64,000 nucleotides of DNA from Oscillospiraceae bacterium (GTDB lineage Bacteria > Bacillota > Clostridia > Oscillospirales > Ruminococcaceae): assembly GCA_016298065.1 (NCBI GenBank), contig JAEDDN010000002.1, positions 62,001-126,000 of the forward strand, given 5' to 3'. How positions within the stretch are numbered: position 1 is the first letter of the stretch; every line of letters begins with the position of its first letter. Of this stretch, positions 16,815 to 24,053 are shown in pieces. A program made the position numbers and the translations under genes. The notes under the pieces were generated by a model that made no database searches, was not told where the DNA came from, and worked only from the letters and a program-made list of their open reading frames with translations.

Positions 16815-17827
16815 AACATTTCCTCGTCAATCGGCAGGCTTGCCAAAGCATTTAAATCCATACCGGCAACTTTTGAGTCTTTAAATTCAAAATAAGCCTG
16901 ACTTGCAATCATTGCCGCATTATCGCCGCAATATTTAATTTCGGGCATAAAAAGCTTAAAATTATTTTTTTCGCATTCTTCACTCATACGCTTTCTTATA
17001 CCACTGTTGGCGCTGACGCCGCCTGCAAGCACTATGGTTTTATAGCCGTATTTTTTTGCCGCTAAAATAAGTCTTTCTGCTATAATGTCGCATACAGTTT
17101 TTTGAAAAGAAGCGGCAACGTCGTTTTTATTAAGTTTTATTCCCTTTTGAGCGGAATTATTTATAAGGTTTAACACAGCGGTTTTAAGCCCCGAAAAGCT
17201 AAAGTCAAACTCGTTTGATTCTACCCTTGGACGAGGAAGCTTAAAAGCTTCTGGGTTTCCCAAGGCTGCGGCTTTATCCATCTGCACACCGCCCGGATAG
17301 CTAAATCCGAGCGCTCTTGCCGCTTTATCATAAGCCTCGCCTACAGCGTCGTCTCTTGTACGGCCGATTACTTTAAACTCTGTATACGACTTTACCTCGA
17401 CAATATGGCTGTGTCCGCCCGACATTATCATACATATAAACGGAGGTTTTATGCCGTTTGATATATAGTTACCTGCAATATGCCCTCTTATGTGATGTAC
17501 GGGTATAAGCGGTATGTTTTTTGCAAGCGATAAGCCCTTTGCAAAGTTAACCCCAACAAGCAAGGCGCCTATAAGCCCCGGAGCATAGGTTACGGCAACA
17601 GCGTCTATCTCGTCAAGGGTAAGACCGGCTTTTTTAAGTGCTGCCTCAGTAACTCCTGCAATGCTCTCGCAATGACGTCTTGACGCTATTTCGGGTACTA
17701 CGCCGCCGTATAGCTTATGTTCGTCTATCTGAGATACTACCTCATTTGACAAAACCTTAAAACCGTCCTCCACTACAGCGGCGGCGGTTTCGTCACAAGA
17801 GCTTTCTATTCCTAAAATTTTCATCAT
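16811..17827 (-). CDS. tsaD: tRNA N6-adenosine threonylcarbamoyltransferase TsaD
   Basis: Transfers threonylcarbamoyl to A37 of ANN-decoding tRNAs. 338 residues of the ASKHA fold starting ILGIESSCDETAAAVVEDG. The metal-binding HHIRGHIAGNY (His112, His116) and MSGGHSH are present, with a C-terminal CGDNAAMIA. It overlaps rimI by 4 bases (ATGA, 17824-17827), which implies translational coupling. The tsaB and tsaE partners are not in the window; a rimI-type gene precedes it as often seen. Confidence 0.97.
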   Translation of the reverse strand: MMKILGIESSCDETAAAVVEDGFKVLSNEVVSQIDEHKLYGGVVPEIASRRHCESIAGVTEAALKKAGLTLDEIDAVAVTYAPGLIGALLVGVNFAKGLSLAKNIPLIPVHHIRGHIAGNYISNGIKPPFICMIMSGGHSHIVEVKSYTEFKVIGRTRDDAVGEAYDKAARALGFSYPGGVQMDKAAALGNPEAFKLPRPRVESNEFDFSFSGLKTAVLNLINNSAQKGIKLNKNDVAASFQKTVCDIIAERLILAAKKYGYKTIVLAGGVSANSGIRKRMSEECEKNNFKLFMPEIKYCGDNAAMIASQAYFEFKDSKVAGMDLNALASLPIDEEMF

Positions 17828-18273
17828 GCTTCCTTCTTCAAAGTGAGTTTATAAATTAAAGCGTCTTCTTTTGGATTTTGATAAAAGTCTTTTCTTAAGC
17901 CTAACTTTTCAAATCCGCAAGCTTCATAAAAGGATATCGCCCTTTTGTTTGATATCCTGACCTCTAAGGTGACAGACGAAATGCCTTTTTCTTTACAGCG
18001 TTCTTTCAGCGCTTCTACAAGCATTTTACCTATACCTTTACTTCTGTAGTTTTCAGCTACGGCTATGTTTGTAAGGTCGCATTCGTCAAGCACATAAGAC
18101 GAGAGCAAAAATCCTATCGGCTTAGAATCTAAAAGGCACACTAAAGAGATATTTTTACCGCTTTTAAGCTCTGCTTTTATCGACTCAATACTCCACGAGG
18201 GTGAAATGCTGTTATTAAATATTTTATAAACCTCATCTATATGAGTATCGTTTATCTTATCTATGTATAGCAT
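17824..18273 (-). CDS. rimI: Ribosomal-protein-alanine N-acetyltransferase family (RimI-like GNAT)
   Basis: 149-residue GNAT. The acetyl-CoA loop NYRSKGIGKMLV lies near residues 77-88, then VTLEVRISNKRAISFYEACGFEKLGLRKDFY, the typical RimI end. RimI acetylates the N terminus of ribosomal protein S18 in E. coli; the substrate in Clostridia is not certain. Its start shares one base with the ywlE stop (18273) and its end overlaps tsaD, so tsaD-rimI-ywlE-polA are one transcript. Confidence 0.9.
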   Translation of the reverse strand: MLYIDKINDTHIDEVYKIFNNSISPSWSIESIKAELKSGKNISLVCLLDSKPIGFLLSSYVLDECDLTNIAVAENYRSKGIGKMLVEALKERCKEKGISSVTLEVRISNKRAISFYEACGFEKLGLRKDFYQNPKEDALIYKLTLKKEA

Positions 18274-18707
18274 TACTTTGAGGTATAGTCCATTTCTTCA
18301 AATTCTTTTTCAAAAAACGCTTTTATCTTATCTCTGGATTCACGGTAAATATCCATATTTCCGCTAAAGGGATCACATACATCTAAAATTCTTATTCTGT
18401 CCTCAAGCTCAGGCATTGCGTCGCAGATTATATGCTTGTGCGACGGAGTCATAACATAGTAAATGTCGGCTTTAACTAAGTCCTGAAGCATTACACGCTT
18501 TGACTTGTGCTTTGAAATATCAATGCCTATTTCCTTCATCACTTCAACTGCGTTGCGTGTAGGACTTTGACCTTCGTATGCGCCGAAGCCCATACTCTCT
18601 ACGCTTATCTGACTACTTAAGCCCTTCTTTTCGATTATGTCCTTTACGATACCCTCAGCCATAGGACTGCGACAGGTATTGCCTGTACAGATAATTAAAA
18701 TTTTCAT
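18273..18707 (-). CDS. ywlE: Low-molecular-weight protein phosphatase, YwlE-like arginine phosphatase
   Basis: 144 residues. The catalytic loop CTGNTCRS lies at residues 7-14, with Cys7 nucleophile and Arg13. The general acid is in DVCDPFSGN (about 109-117). Thr11 in the loop, with the same numbering as B. subtilis YwlE, is the residue that favours phosphoarginine over phosphotyrosine. It may therefore remove the McsB mark that sends proteins to Clp proteases. No mcsB is in the window, but a ClpE-like ATPase is at 52.7 kb. Second gene of the polA operon. Confidence 0.85.
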   Translation of the reverse strand: MKILIICTGNTCRSPMAEGIVKDIIEKKGLSSQISVESMGFGAYEGQSPTRNAVEVMKEIGIDISKHKSKRVMLQDLVKADIYYVMTPSHKHIICDAMPELEDRIRILDVCDPFSGNMDIYRESRDKIKAFFEKEFEEMDYTSK

Positions 18708-18737
18708 ATATACATCCCCCTTACCGTAAAATAAGAT

Positions 18738-21287
18738 TTATCCTTTTGCCTCAAGCCAGTTTTTCCCCGTATGAATATCTACAGGCAAATCCACCGACAG
18801 CTTAGCGGCGTTTTGCATTTCTTCCTTTAAAATTTGTGCTACCATAGGTGCCTGCATAGCGTTTGCTTCAATTATAAGTTCGTCGTGCACCTGCAGTATA
18901 AGCTTTGCGTCAAAGTTTTCTGCTTTTAAGCGGTTATAAACCTTTATCATAGCTATTTTTATTATGTCAGCCGCCGTTCCCTGTATTGGGGTATTGAGCG
19001 CAACACGCTTTGCAAACGCCTGCACGGTTTTGTTTGTGGAGTTTATATCCGCAAGCTCTCTGCGTCTATTATAAATAGTGGTTACATATTCGTCGTGCTG
19101 TGCTTTTTTTACAATGTCGTCCATATATTTTTTGACACCGCTGTAGGTTTTTAAATATTCCTCTATATATTCCTTTGCCTCATACACAGGCACGTTTATA
19201 TCCTGAGAAAGAGAATATGCGCCTATACCGTATACTATTCCGAAATTTATCGCCTTTGCCCTGCTCCTTTGCTGAGGGGTGACCTCATCTATGGGTGTTT
19301 TAAACACCTGTGAAGCGGTAATTTTGTGTATATCAAAATTATTTTTAAAGGCGTCTATCATATTTTTGTCGTTTGCAATATGCGCAAGTATCCTAAGCTC
19401 AATCTGAGAGTAGTCTGCGTCTATTAAAACATATCCGTCACGGGCGACAAAAAATTCTCTTATCTTACTTCCCTGCGCCGTTCTTACGGGAATATTCTGA
19501 ACATTAGGCTCGGTAGAGCTTATGCGCCCTGTTCTTGTTTCGGTCTGATTAAAGGTAGAATGTACTCTGCTGTCGTCTCCGACAACCTTAAGCATACCTA
19601 CAAGATAGGTTGAATTAAGCTTTGTAAGCTTTCTGTATTCGAGCAAAAGCTCGATTATCGGGTGCATGCCCTGTAATTTTTCCAAAACCTCTGCACCTGT
19701 AGAATAACCTGTTTTGGTTTTCTTTTTAACAGGAAGCTTTAGCTCCTCAAAAAGTATCACTCCGAGTTCTTTTGTGGAGTTTGGATTAAACTCTCTGCCG
19801 ACAAGCTCGAACATCTGCGACTTTAAGCTTTCAATCTGCACGGTAAGCTCTTTACCGTAAGCCTTTATTTTATCTACGTCTACCTTAAAGCCCACCTGCT
19901 CCATATCGGCTAAAACCTCGCACAGAGGAAGCTCAATCTCTTCATAAAGGCTTAGCATATCCATATCGGTAATGCGCTTTTTGACTTCATCGCAAAGGTC
20001 CGGTAAAACCGCAATATCAAAATACTCGTCCTCTACAGAGTAAACATTGTCGGAAAGATAACGCAAAGACAGCCCCTTTAAGTCATACGCCTTTGAGCTT
20101 GCATTTAAAAGATATGCTCCAAGCTCTAAATCAAAGCTTAAATTCTCAAAGCTAAAGCCACGTTTTATAGCCTCTTTATAAAGCTTTTTTGCCATAAAGG
20201 TGCGCTTTGGTTTATCTGAGTTAAAGATAATTTTTTTAAGCAAATCATCTATATTATCGTCATAAATATATAACTCGCCGTTTATATTAAATTTTAGCTT
20301 ATCGTCAAGCAAAAAGTCGATAGTTTGAGAAGTATTAAGCTTATTTTCAAGCTCTGATAAATCTGCGTTTATAAAAGTTTTAAAGCTTTTTGCAACCTTA
20401 GTCTCTTTTTTTACTTCAAGCTCGCCTTTTGATTTAACCCCAAGTTTACCAAAAAAGCTAAAAAGCTCAAGCTCGGTTAAAAGGTCAGATAATTTATCCT
20501 CATCAGTTTCATTTTTCTTTAAATCATCAAGGCTTGTGTTTAAAGGCACTTCGGTAAAAATAGTAGCTAACTCATAGCTTAAATATGCTCGCTCTTTATC
20601 CTCAATAAGCAAATTCTTAACTCTTGGCTTAATATCTAAGGAGTCGATATTTTCATATATATTATCTATTGACGAGAAGCTTTTAATTAAATCTATCGCT
20701 GTTTTTTCGCCAATGCCCTTAACGCCCGGAATATTATCGGAGCTATCTCCCATAAGCGCTTTTATATCTATAATCTTTATAGGTTCAACCCCGTAAAGCT
20801 CTTTTATTTTAGGTATATCACAAACTAAGTTTTCCTTAGTTTTAACAAGGCATACGTTTACATTTTCGGATACAAGCTGTAAGGCGTCTCTGTCTCCAGT
20901 AGCTATAACGCAGCTATAGTTTTCTCTTTCGCACATTTTGGCAAGAGTACCTAAAATGTCGTCCGCTTCATAGCCCTTGCTTTCAAGCAAGGTATATCCC
21001 ATAGCCGTTAAAATATCCTTTAGCGGTTTAAGCTGCATGGCAAGCTCATCGGGCATACCCTTTCTTTGTGCTTTATATCCGTCATATTTAAGGTGCCTAA
21101 AGGTCTTGTCCTTTAAATCAAAGGCTATTGCCGTTAAATCCGGCCCAAAGTCCTTTTGAAGCTTAAGCATAATATTTAAAAAACCAAAGATGGCGTTTGT
21201 ATACATTCCCTTTTTATTAGACAGAAGTCGAACGCCGTAAAAAGCTCTGTTAAATATGCTGTTTCCGTCTATTGCAAGCAGTTTCAT
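18738..21287 (-). CDS. polA: DNA polymerase I
   Basis: 849 residues from ATG 21287 (MKLLAIDGNSIFNRAFYG), which has GAGGTG seven bases upstream. A longer frame to 21311 overlaps the divergent promoter. The N-terminal 5'-nuclease domain (about 1-290) includes GDRDALQLV and MGDSSDNIPGVKGIGEKTA. The middle domain lacks the DxE motif of a 3'-5' exonuclease, so proofreading is probably lost. The polymerase domain has DADYSQIELRILAHI (motif A), RAKAINFGIVYGIGAYSL (O helix) and QVHDELIIEA (motif C). Fills gaps and removes primers. First gene of polA-ywlE-rimI-tsaD. Confidence 0.97.
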   Translation of the reverse strand: MKLLAIDGNSIFNRAFYGVRLLSNKKGMYTNAIFGFLNIMLKLQKDFGPDLTAIAFDLKDKTFRHLKYDGYKAQRKGMPDELAMQLKPLKDILTAMGYTLLESKGYEADDILGTLAKMCERENYSCVIATGDRDALQLVSENVNVCLVKTKENLVCDIPKIKELYGVEPIKIIDIKALMGDSSDNIPGVKGIGEKTAIDLIKSFSSIDNIYENIDSLDIKPRVKNLLIEDKERAYLSYELATIFTEVPLNTSLDDLKKNETDEDKLSDLLTELELFSFFGKLGVKSKGELEVKKETKVAKSFKTFINADLSELENKLNTSQTIDFLLDDKLKFNINGELYIYDDNIDDLLKKIIFNSDKPKRTFMAKKLYKEAIKRGFSFENLSFDLELGAYLLNASSKAYDLKGLSLRYLSDNVYSVEDEYFDIAVLPDLCDEVKKRITDMDMLSLYEEIELPLCEVLADMEQVGFKVDVDKIKAYGKELTVQIESLKSQMFELVGREFNPNSTKELGVILFEELKLPVKKKTKTGYSTGAEVLEKLQGMHPIIELLLEYRKLTKLNSTYLVGMLKVVGDDSRVHSTFNQTETRTGRISSTEPNVQNIPVRTAQGSKIREFFVARDGYVLIDADYSQIELRILAHIANDKNMIDAFKNNFDIHKITASQVFKTPIDEVTPQQRSRAKAINFGIVYGIGAYSLSQDINVPVYEAKEYIEEYLKTYSGVKKYMDDIVKKAQHDEYVTTIYNRRRELADINSTNKTVQAFAKRVALNTPIQGTAADIIKIAMIKVYNRLKAENFDAKLILQVHDELIIEANAMQAPMVAQILKEEMQNAAKLSVDLPVDIHTGKNWLEAKG

Positions 21288-21304
21288 ACAAAGCACCTCT
21301 TTTC

Positions 21305-21333
21305 TTGACATAAGCTACGGTTTAAATTATAAT
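21305..21333 (+). promoter_or_regulatory. consensus promoter of the dihydrouridine synthase gene
   Basis: Perfect TTGACA (21305-21310), 17-base spacer and perfect TATAAT (21328-21333) on the plus strand. A palindromic stretch (ACGGTT 21317-21322, AACCGT 21335-21340, with AT-rich centre) surrounds the -10 and could be an operator. Confidence 0.85.
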
Positions 21334-21356
21334 TAACCGTAAATATAATTATAAAA

Positions 21357-21385
21357 ATTATACCATTTTACCTTTATAATTTCAA
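21357..21385 (-). promoter_or_regulatory. promoter of polA operon
   Basis: Minus strand TTGAAA (21385-21380), 17-base spacer and TATAAT (21362-21357) with TG one base before it (extended -10). The predicted starts of polA and dus converge within about 10 bases, so the two promoters are overlapping and divergent. Confidence 0.75.
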
Positions 21386-21392
21386 GTGAGGA

Positions 21393-22382
21393 ATGTTATT
21401 ATTGAGCATAGATTTTACGCAAATATTTTCCAAAAACATTAAAAAGACAGCTATGCTCGCCCCTATGGCAAGCGTAGCGGACAAAGCGTACCGTTATATG
21501 TGTAAAAAGTACGGTGCGGTTATGGTTGTAGGCGAAATGGCAAGTGCAAAAGGGCTTTGCTATTCAGACAAAAAAACAAGAGAGCTTTTGGAGGTTACTG
21601 CTTACGAACAGCCTATGGGAATACAGCTTTTCGGAAGCGAACCGGAATTTTTTACAAAGGCCTGTAAAATAGCCGCCGAATATAAGCCGTTATTTATTGA
21701 TATAAATATGGGTTGCCCTGTACACAAGGTGGTAGCTACAGGCTCGGGAAGCGCACTGATGAAAACGCCCGAGCTTGCCTGTGACATAGTAAAAGCCTGC
21801 ACTGACGCTGTGGATATTCCGATAAGCGCAAAGATAAGAAAAGGCTATGACGATAACTGTGTGAATGCAGTTGAAATGGCACAAATGCTCGAAGAAGCAG
21901 GTATAAGCGCAATATCGGTCCACGGCAGGACAAAAAAGCAGATGTACTCCCCTCCCGTAGATATAGATATTATAGAGAAAGTAAAAGAATCGGTCAGCAT
22001 ACCGGTTATTGCAAACGGCGATATAACTTCGCCCGAACTTGCAAAAAATATGTACGAGCATACAAACTGCGACCTTGTGATGATAGGTAGAGGCTCTTAC
22101 GGTATGCCTTGGATTTTTGAGGATATTGAGCATTATTTTAATACCGGTCAGTTACTACCTTTGCGAAGCCTTGATTATAAGCTCGACGTTATGGCAGAGC
22201 ATATATCGCTCATCTGCAAATTTAAGGGTGAGCGACTCGGTATGCGTGAAGCCAGAAAGCACGCTTCTTGGTATTTAAAGGGTGTAAAAAATGCGGCGAA
22301 ATTCAGAAACTTATGCGGTAAGCTTGAAAGCTACTGTGATTTAACCGACCTTATAGCTAAAGTAAAATCGGATAACAGTTAA
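21393..22382 (+). CDS. dusB: tRNA-dihydrouridine synthase (DusB-like)
   Basis: FMN enzyme reducing uridine to dihydrouridine in the tRNA D loop. About 329 residues. Shown by MLAPMASVADKAYRY, GIQLFGSEPE, DINMGCPVHKV with the catalytic Cys, ISVHGRTKKQMY and VIANGDITS, then MIGRGSYGMPWIF. ATG 21393 is only 2 bases after GTGAGG; a TTG at 21402 with GAGG about 10 bases upstream is an equally good start and would give LSIDFTQIF as the N terminus. Subfamily (DusB versus other bacterial Dus) is by resemblance only. Confidence 0.92.
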   Translation: MLLLSIDFTQIFSKNIKKTAMLAPMASVADKAYRYMCKKYGAVMVVGEMASAKGLCYSDKKTRELLEVTAYEQPMGIQLFGSEPEFFTKACKIAAEYKPLFIDINMGCPVHKVVATGSGSALMKTPELACDIVKACTDAVDIPISAKIRKGYDDNCVNAVEMAQMLEEAGISAISVHGRTKKQMYSPPVDIDIIEKVKESVSIPVIANGDITSPELAKNMYEHTNCDLVMIGRGSYGMPWIFEDIEHYFNTGQLLPLRSLDYKLDVMAEHISLICKFKGERLGMREARKHASWYLKGVKNAAKFRNLCGKLESYCDLTDLIAKVKSDNS

Positions 22383-22415
22383 AAATCCGTCAGGGAAAAT
22401 ATCTGACGGATTTTT
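22381..22415. terminator. bidirectional terminator between dus and dpaB
   Basis: Perfect 13-bp stem AAAAATCCGTCAG / CTGACGGATTTTT, 9-base loop, with T runs on both sides, between convergent genes. Confidence 0.92.
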
Positions 22416-22425
22416 TATGTTTATA

Positions 22426-23004
22426 TCAGTATATCATAGGCTGAATTTGTTTGCCGTTTAAAGCAAGTTCAACCGTTTTATCTATAAGAGTAAAATCTGC
22501 TACCAACGAAGTCGGCTTCGCAGAGGAATTATCCTGAGTATAAGGAACGAAATAATAATTTCTTGTGTTTTGCAAAAGTCCTATGTTTTTTGAAGTACCG
22601 CTTAATGCGTCGTTTGTCGAAACTGCAATTACTATAGGTTTTTGATTTCTGAGATGACTTTTTACTGCAAGCGTTACGGGAGTATCGGTAACGGAATATG
22701 CAAGCTTTGTAATGGTATTGCCCGTACAAGGCGCCACTACCATTATATCGGTATATTTTTTAGGGCCTATAGGCTCTACTTCGGGTATAGTGGCTAACAC
22801 CTTTTTGCCGCAAATATCCTCTAAGCGTTTTATGTGCTCGCTCGCCTTACCAAAACGTGTATCTAAATTATATGCATTAAATGACATTATGGGCAATATG
22901 TCATACTTCTCACTTAATTTTTTGACCTCGGCTATAACCTTCTCAAAGGTACAAAACGAACCTGTTAAACAAAACCCCAATTTTATTTTATCCAAACTGA
23001 CCAC
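22426..23004 (-). CDS. dpaB: Dipicolinate synthase subunit B
   Basis: Flavoprotein-like subunit, 192 residues: LGFCLTGSFCTFEKV at the N terminus, MVVAPCTGNTITKLAYSVTDTPVTLAVKSHLR in the middle. With DpaA it oxidises dihydrodipicolinate to dipicolinic acid, the calcium chelator of the spore core. The first codon is uncertain: GTG 23004 overlaps the end of dpaA by 17 bases, and a TTG at 22995 is better placed behind AGGTGG. The overlap implies coupled translation with dpaA. Confidence 0.94.
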   Translation of the reverse strand: MVSLDKIKLGFCLTGSFCTFEKVIAEVKKLSEKYDILPIMSFNAYNLDTRFGKASEHIKRLEDICGKKVLATIPEVEPIGPKKYTDIMVVAPCTGNTITKLAYSVTDTPVTLAVKSHLRNQKPIVIAVSTNDALSGTSKNIGLLQNTRNYYFVPYTQDNSSAKPTSLVADFTLIDKTVELALNGKQIQPMIY

Positions 23005-23863
23005 CTATTTCGTCAATAATATTATTTATTGTATTAAACACTATTTCGCCGGAGGTAATCGGTGCAACTTTACCGGGAATGGACAGCGCCCATATAGTTT
23101 TTATGCCAAGCTCATTAGCCGTATTAAAGTCCACTCCGCCGGGTTTTGAGGCTAAATCTATAAGAAGAGTATTGGTTTTTATATTCCTTAGGATATTTTC
23201 GCCCAGTATCTTTGCAGGTACTGTATTTACAATAACGTCATAATCCCCTATTATTTTATCCAAGGCATTTATGTTTTCGGATTTACAATTATCTATCCTT
23301 GCCCAAGCTTTTTGCGAATAACGCCTTGAAGCAACGCATACATCTGCGCCGAGAGCTTTTAAATATCTGCGTAAAACGGTAGAAATTCTTCCCCCGCCTA
23401 TTATAAGTACTTTACTACCGAAAACAGTAACAGGCGTTTCTCTCATTATAATTTCAATAGTGCCTTCGGCGGTGGGAACTGCGTTTAAAACGGCAAGTTC
23501 TTCTCTTAAAAGCACATCGTAAAACATAATGTGACTGTCGTTAAGCCTTTTTCTTAAACTGTCGCTAAGCTTACCGCCAAAAAGAATATAACCTTTATTT
23601 AGCTTAGTTATAACTTCGGATATGCTAACCTTTTTATCATAAAACGGACAGCTTATAAATTCGCTGTCCTCCATAGCAGGTATCGGTAAAATAACATATT
23701 TTATATCGTCGTTTAAGTCGTCTAAAGTTTCAAGTATATGTATATTTTCATTTAAGCTCACCTCGGATAAAGCATATACATATACTTCATATATATTGCT
23801 AAAAAGCTTTGCCATACTTGCCTGTCGTAAATCGCCGCCGATTATAAGCATTTTTTCTTTCAT
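22988..23863 (-). CDS. dpaA: Dipicolinate synthase subunit A
   Basis: NAD(P)-binding subunit of dipicolinate synthase, 291 residues from ATG 23863 (MKEKMLIIGGDLRQ), which has TGGAGGAG seven bases upstream. A longer frame to 23896 has no such site. An N-terminal dinucleotide-like motif (IIGGDLRQ) is followed by a Rossmann motif VLIIGGGRIS (about residue 154) and LIDLASKPGGVDF, the family signature. Many Clostridium species lack DpaAB and use an EtfA route, so its presence is informative. Cotranscribed with dpaB. Confidence 0.95.
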   Translation of the reverse strand: MKEKMLIIGGDLRQASMAKLFSNIYEVYVYALSEVSLNENIHILETLDDLNDDIKYVILPIPAMEDSEFISCPFYDKKVSISEVITKLNKGYILFGGKLSDSLRKRLNDSHIMFYDVLLREELAVLNAVPTAEGTIEIIMRETPVTVFGSKVLIIGGGRISTVLRRYLKALGADVCVASRRYSQKAWARIDNCKSENINALDKIIGDYDVIVNTVPAKILGENILRNIKTNTLLIDLASKPGGVDFNTANELGIKTIWALSIPGKVAPITSGEIVFNTINNIIDEIGGQFG

Positions 23864-23916
23864 AGAAATCTCCTCCAATGTAAAACACCAAACCACAATA
23901 ATGTATCGGCTATTTA

Positions 23917-23945
23917 CATATTATGAAAGTATTTTATATGTTGTG
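23917..23945 (-). promoter_or_regulatory. possible sigma-K-type promoter of dpaAB
   Basis: Minus strand CACA (23945-23942), 16-base spacer and CATAATATG (23925-23917), close to the sigma-K pattern mACm-N16-CATAnnnTA (one mismatch in the last position). In B. subtilis the same operon is sigma-K dependent. Confidence 0.4.
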
Positions 23946-23992
23946 CATAATATCGACTTTTGTAAATTAAATCTAAGATCTTAGGCACGCAA

Positions 23993-24025
23993 AAAAGCCA
24001 CCGATAAACCATATCGGTGGCTTTT
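23993..24025 (-). terminator. terminator of the arabinanase gene
   Basis: Perfect 14-bp stem AAAAGCCACCGATA / TATCGGTGGCTTTT with 5-base loop, followed on the minus strand by a T run. Confidence 0.92.
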
Positions 24026-24053
24026 AATAGTTAAGATAATACTTTTAACTTTA

